DNA of 7,705 nt from CAYYTU01 sp964474655 (GCA_964474655.1 CAYYTU010000111.1:1-7705); one strand, 5' to 3'; shown: positions 1 through 6,152, numbered from the stretch's first letter. A program made the numbers and translations. Notes: generated by a model not told the origin, from the sequence alone.

Positions 1-39
1 GTGCTGAAATGGGCCGCGGAAAACGCCGAGGAGGAATAG
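1..39 (+). CDS. C-terminal end of an upstream gene (partial)
   Basis: The first 39 bases read in frame 1 as twelve codons ending in Glu-Glu-Glu and a TAG stop at 37-39. The dnaX-like start codon follows with no gap, and the GAGGAGGA ribosome site of dnaX (about 28-35) lies inside these last codons. This arrangement suggests an upstream gene translationally coupled to dnaX. The visible peptide is too short to identify. The GTG at position 1 is probably an internal Val codon rather than a start, because the window edge cuts the gene. Confidence 0.55.
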   Translation: MLKWAAENAEEE

Positions 40-1629
40 ATGCTCTATCAGAAATGGCGACCGCAGACCTTTGACGAGGTGGTGGGTCAGCAGCACGTGA
101 TCCGAACCCTGCGCAATGCCGTGCAGGGCGGTCGGATCGTCCACGCCTATCTGTTCGCCGGCCCGCGCGGCACCGGCAAGACGACGTGCGCCCGGTTGCT
201 GGCCAAGGCGGTCAACTGTCAGGCCCCCGTGGAGCGGCGCCCGTGTAATGAGTGCGAAACCTGCCGCGCTTTCAACGAGGGGCGGCTGCTCGACCTGATC
301 GAGATCGACGCCGCCTCTCACACCGGCGTGGACGACGTGCGCGACCTGCAAGAGAAGATCGGCTTCCGGCCGGCTCAGGGCCGCTACAAGGTCTACATCG
401 TGGACGAGGTGCACATGCTTTCCAAGGCGGCCTTCAACGCGCTGCTGAAGACGCTAGAGGAGCCGCCGGAGCACGTCATCTTCGTCCTGGCCACCACCGA
501 GCCGCATCGGTTGCCGGCGACTATCGTTTCCCGCTGCCAGCAGCATGCCTTCGGACTCATCTCCTTAGAGGCCATCGAGGAGCACGTCGCCCACGTGGCC
601 GACGTGGAGGGCATAGAGGCTGAGCCCGAGGCGCTGGCCCTGATCGCCCGACATGCCGACGGCGCCCTGCGCGATGCCCTGTCGCTGCTGGAGCAGGTGA
701 GCGGGGCAGCCAATATGGTTACGCCCGAGCTGGTCCGGCAGGTGCTCGGTGTGGTGCCCGAGGACGGTCTGATGGACGTGCTGGAGGCCGTGGCCGCCGA
801 GGACGTCGGGCAGGTGCTGACGGCCCTGTCCACCCTCCTGGCGATGGGCGCTGCTCCAAGTGTGGCCGCCGACCAGCTGACCGAGAAGCTGCGCGACGCT
901 CTCGCGGAGGCATCCGGGGTGGAGATGGAAGGCGTCTCTCCACGGTTGAAGGCCCTGGCCCGCGAGGCGGGCATTGAAAAGATCTTGTCCTGGCTGTCCA
1001 TCCTTGTGGAGGGCAACATTGACGATCGGACCGGCCTGGAGATGGCGCTTTCTCAGGCAGCTCTGGGACCGATTGGGAGAGGGGCGGCACCGCGGCAGCC
1101 GACCACGAAGGAGCGGCCGGCTGAAACAGCAGGGGAAGACGCGAAAGCTTCGCAGCAGCCGGCCGAGGAAGAGCAAGAGGATGACGCCGGCACCGCTACC
1201 GCAGATGCACCGACCGCCGAGGTTGAGCTCAGCATCCCCCGAAACCTGGGCGCGCTCCAAGAGCACTGGAGCGAGGTGCTGTCCACGGTTCGGCGGATTG
1301 GCAATAAGAAAGTAGAAGCACTGCTCCGATCCTGCGAGCCGGTGGCGGTGGACGACGAGCAGGTGACCATAGCGGCCGCCTACGAGTTCCACCGGAAGCG
1401 GCTGGCGAGGGATAAGACACGCCGGAGTATCGAGCGCGCGCTGGTCTCCCTGATCGGCGCTCCGGTCGCGGTGCAGGTGACGTTGACCAAAGAGAAGGAG
1501 AAAGAATCGCAGCCACAAGCAACGGGCTGGATCAGCTCGGTCGGCGACCTACCCCCGGCTTTGGCCGGCGACCCGCTCGTGCGGATGGCGATGGAGGAAT
1601 TGGGAGCGGTGGTGCGAGAGGTTGCGTGA
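40..1629 (+). CDS. dnaX: DNA polymerase III subunit gamma/tau (clamp-loader ATPase)
   Basis: This 529-aa protein is the ATPase subunit of the clamp loader, which opens the beta clamp and places it on primed DNA. The N-terminal AAA+ domain is complete. It has Walker A GPRGTGKT (residues 41-48), a four-cysteine zinc module (C60, C69, C72, C75), Walker B VYIVDE (118-123), sensor 1 around TTE (152-154) and the SRC arginine finger (164-166). AAA+ lid and collar regions follow to about residue 345. Next comes a Glu/Ala/Thr-rich linker (about 350-395), then a compact C-terminal domain (about 400-485) of the kind I associate with Firmicutes and Chloroflexota DnaX. The ATG at 40 has a strong GAGGAGGA site four bases upstream. 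All ATPase and zinc residues are present, so the protein should be active. It is somewhat short for a full tau, with a modest tail. The neighbours are not ybaB or recR, the usual chromosomal partners, which suggests an element-borne copy. The family call is very secure; its element-borne status is inference. Confidence 0.96.
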   Translation: MLYQKWRPQTFDEVVGQQHVIRTLRNAVQGGRIVHAYLFAGPRGTGKTTCARLLAKAVNCQAPVERRPCNECETCRAFNEGRLLDLIEIDAASHTGVDDVRDLQEKIGFRPAQGRYKVYIVDEVHMLSKAAFNALLKTLEEPPEHVIFVLATTEPHRLPATIVSRCQQHAFGLISLEAIEEHVAHVADVEGIEAEPEALALIARHADGALRDALSLLEQVSGAANMVTPELVRQVLGVVPEDGLMDVLEAVAAEDVGQVLTALSTLLAMGAAPSVAADQLTEKLRDALAEASGVEMEGVSPRLKALAREAGIEKILSWLSILVEGNIDDRTGLEMALSQAALGPIGRGAAPRQPTTKERPAETAGEDAKASQQPAEEEQEDDAGTATADAPTAEVELSIPRNLGALQEHWSEVLSTVRRIGNKKVEALLRSCEPVAVDDEQVTIAAAYEFHRKRLARDKTRRSIERALVSLIGAPVAVQVTLTKEKEKESQPQATGWISSVGDLPPALAGDPLVRMAMEELGAVVREVA

Positions 1630-1732
1630 GCATGAAAGACGATGTTAAAATTCATCATGGTTGCGGACTCGGAGATGGGATTCACTCGGCGGAAAAGCTG
1701 CGCTCCCACGAAATAGACGAAAGCTTGTGCAG

Positions 1733-1761
1733 TTGTCCCATATGGTAATCGGGGTTATAAT
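1733..1761 (+). promoter_or_regulatory. Sigma70-type promoter of the TumE pair
   Basis: A -35 box TTGTCC (1733-1738, four of six matches to TTGACA) and a perfect -10 box TATAAT (1756-1761) are separated by exactly 17 bases. Transcription would start near 1768, giving a short leader of about 23 bases before the ATG at 1791. The leader carries a strong GGGAGGAG ribosome site at 1779-1786. The promoter lies in the 161-base gap after dnaX, so the toxin pair has its own transcription unit. I see no convincing terminator for dnaX in this gap. Confidence 0.8.
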
Positions 1762-1790
1762 TCGGATGAGAAGCAGACGGGAGGAGATTT

Positions 1791-2087
1791 ATGACTCTGG
1801 ATGATATTCTTCAAGACATCTATGCGCTGGAGGACGAGTTACGCACCTACGAGCGCAAGTACAACGTGCTGTCAGAGACCTTTTACGAGGGGTATGTGAA
1901 CGGCGAGGAGCCGCCTGACGATGCCTGGGTTCAGGACTGGACGGCCTGGGCCAGCGCTTACGAGCTCTGGCTACGTCGAAGGGAACAGTATCGGGCCGCC
2001 ATTGCCCGCCTGCGGGCCGAGAGTGACTCTGTGTCCAGCATGATCGCCAAGACAGCACGCCATGACCCCATTTTCGTCCCTGCGTGA
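1791..2087 (+). CDS. Putative antitoxin partner of the TumE-family toxin
   Basis: This 98-aa, highly charged protein is predicted to be mostly alpha-helical, with no membrane segment or signal peptide. The N-terminal helix has the pattern LEDELRTYERKYN (residues 13-25), and a second Trp/Arg/Glu-rich helix spans about 46-77. Small helical proteins of this style are, from memory, commonly encoded just before DUF6516/TumE-like toxins in Chloroflexota and cyanobacteria. They are unlike the HTH-type TumA antitoxin of the characterised TumE/TumA pair. The ATG at 1791 has a GGGAGGAG site four bases upstream and a near-consensus promoter. Its 3' end overlaps the toxin start by 26 bases, implying translational coupling and antitoxin-first synthesis. 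The antitoxin role is inferred from position; the sequence shows no clear DNA-binding motif. Confidence 0.65.
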   Translation: MTLDDILQDIYALEDELRTYERKYNVLSETFYEGYVNGEEPPDDAWVQDWTAWASAYELWLRRREQYRAAIARLRAESDSVSSMIAKTARHDPIFVPA

Positions 2088-2490
2088 CTACGAGCGATTC
2101 GTCTACACGCTACAGCAGCGATTCCCCTCCATCATACGGTCGACGCTGGTCGTGATTCAGCGAGGGCGCCTGTACGCCGAGGTGAGGGGGGAACTGGCGT
2201 TTGCGGACGAACATCGGCTGACCGTGTACGAGCGTTTGACCTGGGACGCTGGCCCGCTGACCATCGAAGGCTATAGCTACGAGGCGTGGAGAGGTGGGGA
2301 AAAGCTATACTGGTACGATTCGCAGCCCCATCCTCAGGACCCGGCGCTGGCGAGCAGCCATCCTCATCACAAGCACGTTCCCCCCAACATCAAGCATCAC
2401 CGCATCCCGGCCCCTGATTTGAGTTTCACGAAGCCCAATCTTCCCTTCTTGATTCGAGAGCTTGAGAGCAGCCCTTCGGTATCTACTTGA
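2062..2490 (+). CDS. TumE-family (DUF6516) toxin
   Basis: This 142-aa soluble protein belongs to the DUF6516/TumE toxin family. It has an N-terminal helix around RDYERFVYTLQQRF (8-21), then beta strands with STLVVI (27-32) and AEVRGELAFAD (39-49). The family hallmark YSYEAWRGGEKLYWYDSQPHP follows from residue 71, with a His-rich stretch (100-113) and the closing motif SFTKPNLPFLIRELE (121-135). The conserved Tyr, His and Lys clusters are intact, so it should be functional. The molecular target of this family was not established to my knowledge. The start ATG lies inside the upstream gene, and I found no better in-frame start. The C-terminal tail SSPSVST looks non-conserved. It sits downstream of its probable antitoxin in one short operon and would act as an addiction module stabilising the element. 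The family call is secure; the role is inferred from the family. Confidence 0.85.
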   Translation: MTPFSSLRDYERFVYTLQQRFPSIIRSTLVVIQRGRLYAEVRGELAFADEHRLTVYERLTWDAGPLTIEGYSYEAWRGGEKLYWYDSQPHPQDPALASSHPHHKHVPPNIKHHRIPAPDLSFTKPNLPFLIRELESSPSVST

Positions 2491-2562
2491 TTGTCAATGT
2501 AGCGCGATCTGCCAGGCCAATGGGCTGAAGCTTGGGCGTATCCAAATCTTAGGGGAGCGAAC

Positions 2563-2596
2563 GCTGGTTGAGTAACGAAGTGTATCGAAACCAAGC
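2563..2596. repeat. REP-like imperfect palindrome
   Basis: GCTGGTT (2563-2569) pairs with AACCAAGC (2589-2596) with one bulged base, enclosing a segment reading roughly GAGTAACGAAGTGTATCGA. The GGTTGAGTA...TATCGAAACC pattern resembles intergenic palindromic repeats scattered through many bacterial genomes. Only one copy is in this window, so its dispersed nature cannot be shown here. Confidence 0.35.
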
Positions 2597-2620
2597 GAGC
2601 AGTCAGTCCCGCACTGAGTC

Positions 2621-2682
2621 CTGTGCGGCCCCTGGGCACTGTGCTGTACGGTCGCACAGTACAGCGTCCAAGGACCAGGGGC
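2621..2682. repeat. Nested inverted repeats in the gene-free stretch
   Basis: GCCCCTGG (2628-2635) is perfectly complementary to CCAGGGGC (2675-2682). Inside this lies GCTGTAC (2643-2649) complementary to GTACAGC (2659-2665), extended by two G-U pairs. A competing alternative pairs CTGTGCG (2621-2627) with CGCACAG (2653-2659), so the RNA could switch between two folds. The gene-free stretch 2491-3016 also has a hairpin at 2764-2787 (CTGAG/CTCAG around GCC-GCCA-GGC) and a small palindrome at 2813-2824. I see no supported coding region here. The stretch could be a structured RNA, a long toxin 3' untranslated region, or remnants of mobile DNA. Confidence 0.45.
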
Positions 2683-2928
2683 GTCCTCAGCACAAGGTAG
2701 GACGTGACTACGGGGCGGCTCTCCAGACAACCCGCTTGGCCTTGATATGTCGCGGAGTTTATCCTGAGAGGCCGCCAGGCGCCTCAGCTTGCCGATAGTC
2801 AACTCCGACAGGGTAGTACACTACAGTGCATTCCCCCAAGTTCTACATGCGCCCCGAATCTTCTCGCCTGCATGGTCAAGTGAAATGCTGCTCGCAGTAA
2901 ACAGATAGCATCCACATAACTATACGTG

Positions 2929-2962
2929 AAAAGGCGACCCCGACTAGGGGTCGCCTTTTTTT
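2929..2962 (+). terminator. Intrinsic terminator, possibly bidirectional
   Basis: GGCGACCCC (2933-2941) and GGGGTCGCC (2947-2955) form a perfect nine-base-pair GC stem with loop GACTA. Seven T residues follow (2956-2962), and four A residues precede the stem, extending the pairing. It ends + strand transcripts coming from the TumE unit or from the structured gene-free stretch. The upstream A run gives a weaker U tract for minus-strand transcripts from the convergent antitoxin gene ending at 3017. Confidence 0.93.
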
Positions 2963-3016
2963 GTTGTCAGGAGGCGAGAACAAAGAGGTCAGAGCCAGAT
3001 TGCTGGGGGGACACTA

Positions 3017-3316
3017 TCAGGCGCTGGCTGCGTCCCGAAGCAGCTCGTCGACCGTGCGCGGCCCTAGATGGATCTCCGCTCCACTCTCAACCACGATCTC
3101 CTTCATCTCCTCGTGAGAGACGCCCATAATCTCGGCCGCCTTACCCAGGCTGATCTCACCGGCAGTGTAGGCACGGATCACCATCTGCCTTCTGACCTCA
3201 GGCTGAGACTGAAAAAGTGCACGCAAGGCACTACGCAACACAGTCTCTTCATCTGGAAACAGCCGGGTCTCAACGAGCTGGGTGATTTCCCACCGGACCG
3301 TACTGCTATCGCTCAT
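3017..3316 (-). CDS. UPF0175-like antitoxin, apparently without a toxin partner
   Basis: This 99-aa protein has an N-terminal part (about 1-40) with ribbon-helix-helix-like spacing (VRWEI, then a charged segment and ALRALF). A C-terminal helix-turn-helix-like core follows, AYTAGEISLGKAAEIMGVSHEEMKEI (from residue 49), which is the hallmark of the UPF0175 family. These proteins are DNA-binding antitoxins that usually sit just before a PIN-domain ribonuclease gene. Here the stop codon is followed within 60 bases by a terminator, and no toxin frame is visible downstream. It looks like an orphan antitoxin, either a relic, an anti-addiction factor against a toxin elsewhere, or a stand-alone regulator. 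The ATG at 3316 (minus strand) has a GGGGAGAAGG site at 3324-3333, seven bases away. The gene is convergent to the TumE unit and divergent from the dnaN unit. Confidence 0.75.
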   Translation of the reverse strand: MSDSSTVRWEITQLVETRLFPDEETVLRSALRALFQSQPEVRRQMVIRAYTAGEISLGKAAEIMGVSHEEMKEIVVESGAEIHLGPRTVDELLRDAASA

Positions 3317-3370
3317 AACTCAGCCTTCTCCCCGACATCGTTCGTCTCGACGCTCTTTCCAACTACTTTG

Positions 3371-3398
3371 ATTGTACGCCAACACGCCGTCTTGTCAA
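3371..3398 (-). promoter_or_regulatory. Strong sigma70-type promoter of the UPF0175-like gene
   Basis: On the minus strand a perfect -35 TTGACA (3398-3393) and a -10 TACAAT (3376-3371, five of six) are separated by 16 bases. Transcription would start near 3364, leaving a leader of about 48 bases. The promoter lies in the divergent gap shared with the gene at 3448, so an autoregulating antitoxin bound here could also affect the replication unit. Confidence 0.8.
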
Positions 3399-3447
3399 CT
3401 GCTCGTCACTTCCAGATGGTTTTCGATGAGTGAGAAAGGAGGCAATT

Positions 3448-3849
3448 ATGAACTTTGTCACGATCGCAGATTTGCAGGACGGCGCCACCGAGACGGTGGT
3501 GGGCTTCGAGCAGCACGGCTTCGGGGTGCCGGTGCTCCGGGTCCTGTGCGAGCCGGCGCTGGAAGAGCCGCTGTACTTCCCGCCCTGCGAGGCCGACCCC
3601 GATATGGCCCTGGTGCTGATGCCTTGCGGCAAGCTGACGGAGGAGACGCTGGCCGAGGGCGTTCGCGTCTACGCGCGGCGCTCCGACGAGCGAGAACCCA
3701 TGCACGGCGCCGAGGTGGTCCTCCATCGGTGGGCGCCGTTGGACGCGCCCCAGACCGCCGAGCTCGTGCCCAACGAGCTCGGATCAGTTTTCTTGCACCC
3801 CCTGGGTGAGATGAGGTGCAAACAATTGTCGTCTATAGATTGGAGGTAG
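3448..3849 (+). CDS. Unknown 133-aa protein coupled to the sliding-clamp gene
   Basis: I do not recognise this family. The protein is soluble, acidic and rich in Pro, Leu and Glu. It has a beta-rich centre with three cysteines in the pattern VLRVLCEP, FPPCEAD and LMPCGKL (residues 30-61), and a helix-forming TEETLAEGVRVYARR (63-77). No signal peptide or membrane segment is visible. I chose ATG 3448 because AAAGGAGG (3435-3442) lies five bases upstream; an in-frame GTG at 3430 has no such site and would put the ribosome site inside the gene. The stop is three bases before the dnaN-like start, and the clamp's ribosome site lies in this gene's last codons, so the two are co-translated. A role tied to the clamp or replisome is a guess from position only. 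Confidence 0.75.
   Translation: MNFVTIADLQDGATETVVGFEQHGFGVPVLRVLCEPALEEPLYFPPCEADPDMALVLMPCGKLTEETLAEGVRVYARRSDEREPMHGAEVVLHRWAPLDAPQTAELVPNELGSVFLHPLGEMRCKQLSSIDWR
3793..3821. repeat. Inverted repeat just before the clamp gene
   Basis: TTGCACC (3793-3799) is perfectly complementary to GGTGCAA (3815-3821) with a 15-base spacer. It lies inside the 3' end of the unknown 133-aa gene, about 20 bases before the GGAGGT ribosome site of the clamp gene. It could be an mRNA hairpin tuning clamp translation, an operator-like site, or chance. Confidence 0.35.
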
Positions 3850-3852
3850 AGA

Positions 3853-5049
3853 ATGCAACTGAGTTGTGAACAGGAACAACTGACCACGGCGCTGAACGCC
3901 GTGCTGCCGGCCGTAAAATCGGGGCCCCCTGGGGTCCTGCTGGACGCTGACGACCATCTGAACGTACGGGCCGCCGACCGCGAGATGAGCATCCAATATC
4001 GAGTGCGCGCGCAAGTGGTGGAAGAGGGACAGGTCATGCTGCTGGGCGGCGTGGCCACCGACCTGGTGAATCTGTTCCCGGAAGAGCAGGTGGTGATGAG
4101 GCTGGACAACCACAGCAATGATGGTGACGACGAGGATGGCAGTAGTGGCCACAATGAGAGACACGATGTCGCTCTCCAGTGCGCCCGCCATCAGGCCCAC
4201 GTCCGGGCGTGGCGCCCCAATACCATCATCACCCTGCCTCCGGGTGACACCCCTATCGCCCGGATGGAGGCCGAGGGGCTGCGCGACGCCATCCGGCGCG
4301 TGGCTTACGCAGCCGCCGCCGACAGCGCCCATCGCCTGAGCGCTGTGGAGATGGCGTTCTCCGAGGAGCACGTCACCCTCGCGGCCGCCGACGGTTATCG
4401 GCTGGCCCGCTACAGGGCTCCGCTGGTAGAACAAATTACGGAAGAGCCGGAAGTCTTCGCTGTCCCAATTCGCGGAGTCAAGGTGCTGCGGGATTTGTTG
4501 GGCGAAGGCGAGGTATCCATCGCCCTGGACGCGAATCGCCGCAATGTGATCTTCCAGACCGCCGATGCCGTGTTCACCATTCGCCTGGGGGACAAACTTC
4601 CGAACTACGAGACGATCATTCCCGATGACGAGGATTGGAACGTCCGCGTCGTGGTGGAGAAAGGGACTCTGCGTCAAGCGTGCCGGACGGCGGAGGCGTT
4701 GGCGGCACAGGATGCCCTGGTCATCGAGATCGTGTCCGATGGCGAGATCGTCGTCTCGGCTTCCTCGGCCGAAACGGGGAAGGGCCGGATGGCGTTGGAG
4801 GGGAAGGTCGCAACCCGGAATATGGAGGAGGATGCGCGAATCAAGCTGATGCTGAACATTGCGTACCTCAGCGACGCCGTGAGGACGATGAACACGGGCG
4901 ACGAGGTGGTTCTGTATACCCGGGCCGATACCGGCGTGACCGACGATGCCGGGTATTATCCGGTGAATCGGCCGCTGGCGGTGCGGCCGGTGGGAGTGGA
5001 TAAGGAAACCCAGATCGCCGTCGCCATGCCGATGATGACCGCCAAGTAG
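3853..5049 (+). CDS. dnaN: DNA polymerase III beta sliding clamp
   Basis: This 398-aa protein is the ring-shaped clamp that tethers polymerase to DNA. Recognisable beta-clamp signatures are AAADGYRLARYRAPL (from about residue 178; compare ATDGHRLA in E. coli), the LPNYETIIP motif ending domain II, and the C-terminal MPM (392-394) that helps form the pocket for clamp-binding peptides. It is about 30 residues longer than E. coli DnaN. Much of the excess is a low-complexity Asp/Asn/His/Ser-rich insertion at about 85-105, in domain I, which would be an exposed loop. The last residues are MTAK instead of the classical RL. ATG 3853 has GGAGGT five bases upstream, overlapping the stop of the preceding gene. 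It probably works with the clamp loader encoded at 40-1629. No dnaA or recF lies beside it, which argues for an element-borne clamp. Confidence 0.93.
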   Translation: MQLSCEQEQLTTALNAVLPAVKSGPPGVLLDADDHLNVRAADREMSIQYRVRAQVVEEGQVMLLGGVATDLVNLFPEEQVVMRLDNHSNDGDDEDGSSGHNERHDVALQCARHQAHVRAWRPNTIITLPPGDTPIARMEAEGLRDAIRRVAYAAAADSAHRLSAVEMAFSEEHVTLAAADGYRLARYRAPLVEQITEEPEVFAVPIRGVKVLRDLLGEGEVSIALDANRRNVIFQTADAVFTIRLGDKLPNYETIIPDDEDWNVRVVVEKGTLRQACRTAEALAAQDALVIEIVSDGEIVVSASSAETGKGRMALEGKVATRNMEEDARIKLMLNIAYLSDAVRTMNTGDEVVLYTRADTGVTDDAGYYPVNRPLAVRPVGVDKETQIAVAMPMMTAK

Positions 5050-5063
5050 CTTATGGAGTTCCA

Positions 5064-5099
5064 GAGGGGAGAGGGTGCGAAGCATACCCCTCTCCCCTC
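5064..5099. repeat. Long G/A-rich hairpin between the clamp and ATPase genes
   Basis: GAGGGGAGAGGG (5064-5075) is perfectly complementary to CCCTCTCCCCTC (5088-5099). The loop can fold further as TGC-GAA-GCA (5076-5084), a very stable GNA-type mini-hairpin. No T run follows, so it is not a classical terminator; an mRNA stability or attenuation element is more likely. A small TGTGT/ACACA hairpin (5127-5141) follows just before the next gene's ribosome site. Confidence 0.6.
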
Positions 5100-5162
5100 C
5101 GGAGGAAGAGACGTTTCTATACGGTTTGTGTGCGGAACACATAGAGGGAAAGGAGAATTGTG

Positions 5163-6071
5163 ATGTTCAAGAAAATGACCAAAGAGCAGTACCCGCCGCG
5201 GCTCTGGGCCCTCGTCGGCTACCCCGGCGCGGGTAAGAGCACCTTCGCGACGCAGATGCGCGGGCCGATCTTGGCCATAGACGCCGATCAACGCTTCCAG
5301 GAGGTCCTCGACTTCGCCGGCGAGCGCGACGTGTACGAGCTCAGCGAGGTGGCCAGCGACAACACGGATCCGGACCGCATCGCGGCGTTGCTGGATGAGC
5401 ATATGCCCGGTGCCGAGATCGGCACGATTGTGGTGGACAGCCTGACCTCGATCATCGCTCCCATCGTTACTCAGACGCTCGTCGACAAGGACCAGGGCCG
5501 GCAAGAGAACCTGGCCGCCGGCTGGCGCGAGAAGGCGCTGGCGATGCGCCAGCTCCAGGATGCCGTGAGCAAGTGGGGCGTCGATTGCCTGTGGATCTAC
5601 CACCTGAACGACGCCCGCGATGCGCGGGCCAATAAGGTCACCCGGGCGACGCTGAGCCGCACGGAGCGAGCTCGTCTGCACCGTAGTCTCAACCTTCAGC
5701 TGGAGATCGTCGAGAAAGACGACCGCCGCGGCGTCGAAGTCGTGTGGGCGCGGAGAGGCCGGTCGGGGATGACACTCTGGGATGACACCGGGTGCTGGCG
5801 TGGAATGCCGGAGCGCATTGAGGAGGCGGTCTACGGCGGCCTGAGCGAGGAGGAGCGCGACGAGATCGAGGCCCAGGCTCCCGAGGTCTTCCAGGATCCG
5901 GCTGAGGCCATCAACTGGGGCTTCGAGCAGGGTGTGTTTGGCGCACTGCAGCACGCCCGCAACGCTTACGACAAGCTGAAGCGGGAGGAGCAACCGACAT
6001 CAGCGCGAGAGATGCGCGACCTGTGGGTGGCCGACGTCGAGCGCCGGCTGGTTGAACAGGAGCAGGTATAG
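5163..6071 (+). CDS. Sak4-like RecA-fold ATPase (AAA_24 type)
   Basis: This 302-aa P-loop ATPase is of the phage Sak4/AAA_24 kind, which are RecA-like proteins of phage recombination modules thought to act on single-stranded DNA. Walker A GYPGAGKST is at residues 19-27 and Walker B TIVVDSLT at 88-95. A conserved core continues through WIYHLNDARDA and LSRTERARLHRSLN to EVVWARRGRSGMTLWDD. The C-terminal part, about 235-300 (EAINWGFEQGVFGALQHARNAYDKLK onward), resembles an extra domain common in phage versions. ATG 5163 is seven bases after AGGAG (5151-5155); the GTG at 5160 is also in frame but only four bases away. The gene lies between two G/A-rich intergenic hairpins and directly after the clamp gene. 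Its likely job is recombination or repair at the element's forks, possibly with an SSB or annealase outside the window. An ATP-dependent role in loading is an alternative. Confidence 0.82.
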   Translation: MFKKMTKEQYPPRLWALVGYPGAGKSTFATQMRGPILAIDADQRFQEVLDFAGERDVYELSEVASDNTDPDRIAALLDEHMPGAEIGTIVVDSLTSIIAPIVTQTLVDKDQGRQENLAAGWREKALAMRQLQDAVSKWGVDCLWIYHLNDARDARANKVTRATLSRTERARLHRSLNLQLEIVEKDDRRGVEVVWARRGRSGMTLWDDTGCWRGMPERIEEAVYGGLSEEERDEIEAQAPEVFQDPAEAINWGFEQGVFGALQHARNAYDKLKREEQPTSAREMRDLWVADVERRLVEQEQV

Positions 6072-6087
6072 GCCTGACGTGTGTGAG

Positions 6088-6129
6088 GGGAAAGGGGCGG
6101 TTCTGCCTCTTTCCCAACTTCTCCAAGTT
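6088..6129. repeat. Second G/A-rich hairpin, followed by a small stem
   Basis: GGGAAAGGGGC (6088-6098) pairs with GCCTCTTTCCC (6105-6115) around a six-base loop, with ten Watson-Crick pairs and one G-U pair. It is followed at once by AACTT-CTCC-AAGTT (6116-6129). The purine-rich left arm and position resemble the hairpin at 5064-5099 on the other side of the ATPase gene. There is no T tract, so it probably affects mRNA processing or partial termination. Confidence 0.5.
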
Positions 6130-6152
6130 ACAAGAGTGTTAGGAGGATAGAG

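Noticed and set aside
565..1518. Long minus-strand frames opposite dnaX
   Set aside because: They overlap a complete, conserved dnaX frame and have no family motifs; they are typical third-position GC shadows.
2494..2802. Open frames of 76-102 codons in both directions in the gene-free stretch
   Set aside because: They lack convincing ribosome sites and familiar motifs. Part of the translation arises from the REP-like palindrome and inverted repeats, so noncoding sequence is the better explanation.
2491..2962. A known RNA gene (tRNA, tmRNA, RNase P) in the gene-free stretch
   Set aside because: No T-loop sequence, tmRNA 3' end or RNase P core motif could be found by eye on either strand.
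3430..3447. GTG at 3430 as the start of the 133-aa gene
   Set aside because: The AAAGGAGG ribosome site at 3435-3442 would fall inside the gene; ATG 3448 has ideal spacing to it.
3784..5142. A 452-codon open frame on the minus strand covering the whole clamp gene
   Set aside because: It lies opposite a strongly conserved beta clamp, has His/Gly/Pro-rich composition typical of antisense frames in GC-rich DNA, shows no recognisable motif and has no good ribosome site.
4956..5993. A 345-codon minus-strand open frame opposite the Sak4-like ATPase
   Set aside because: It is a shadow of GC-rich coding sequence. The + strand product has intact Walker motifs, while this frame reads as low-complexity Leu/Ala/Arg sequence crossing two genes' ends.
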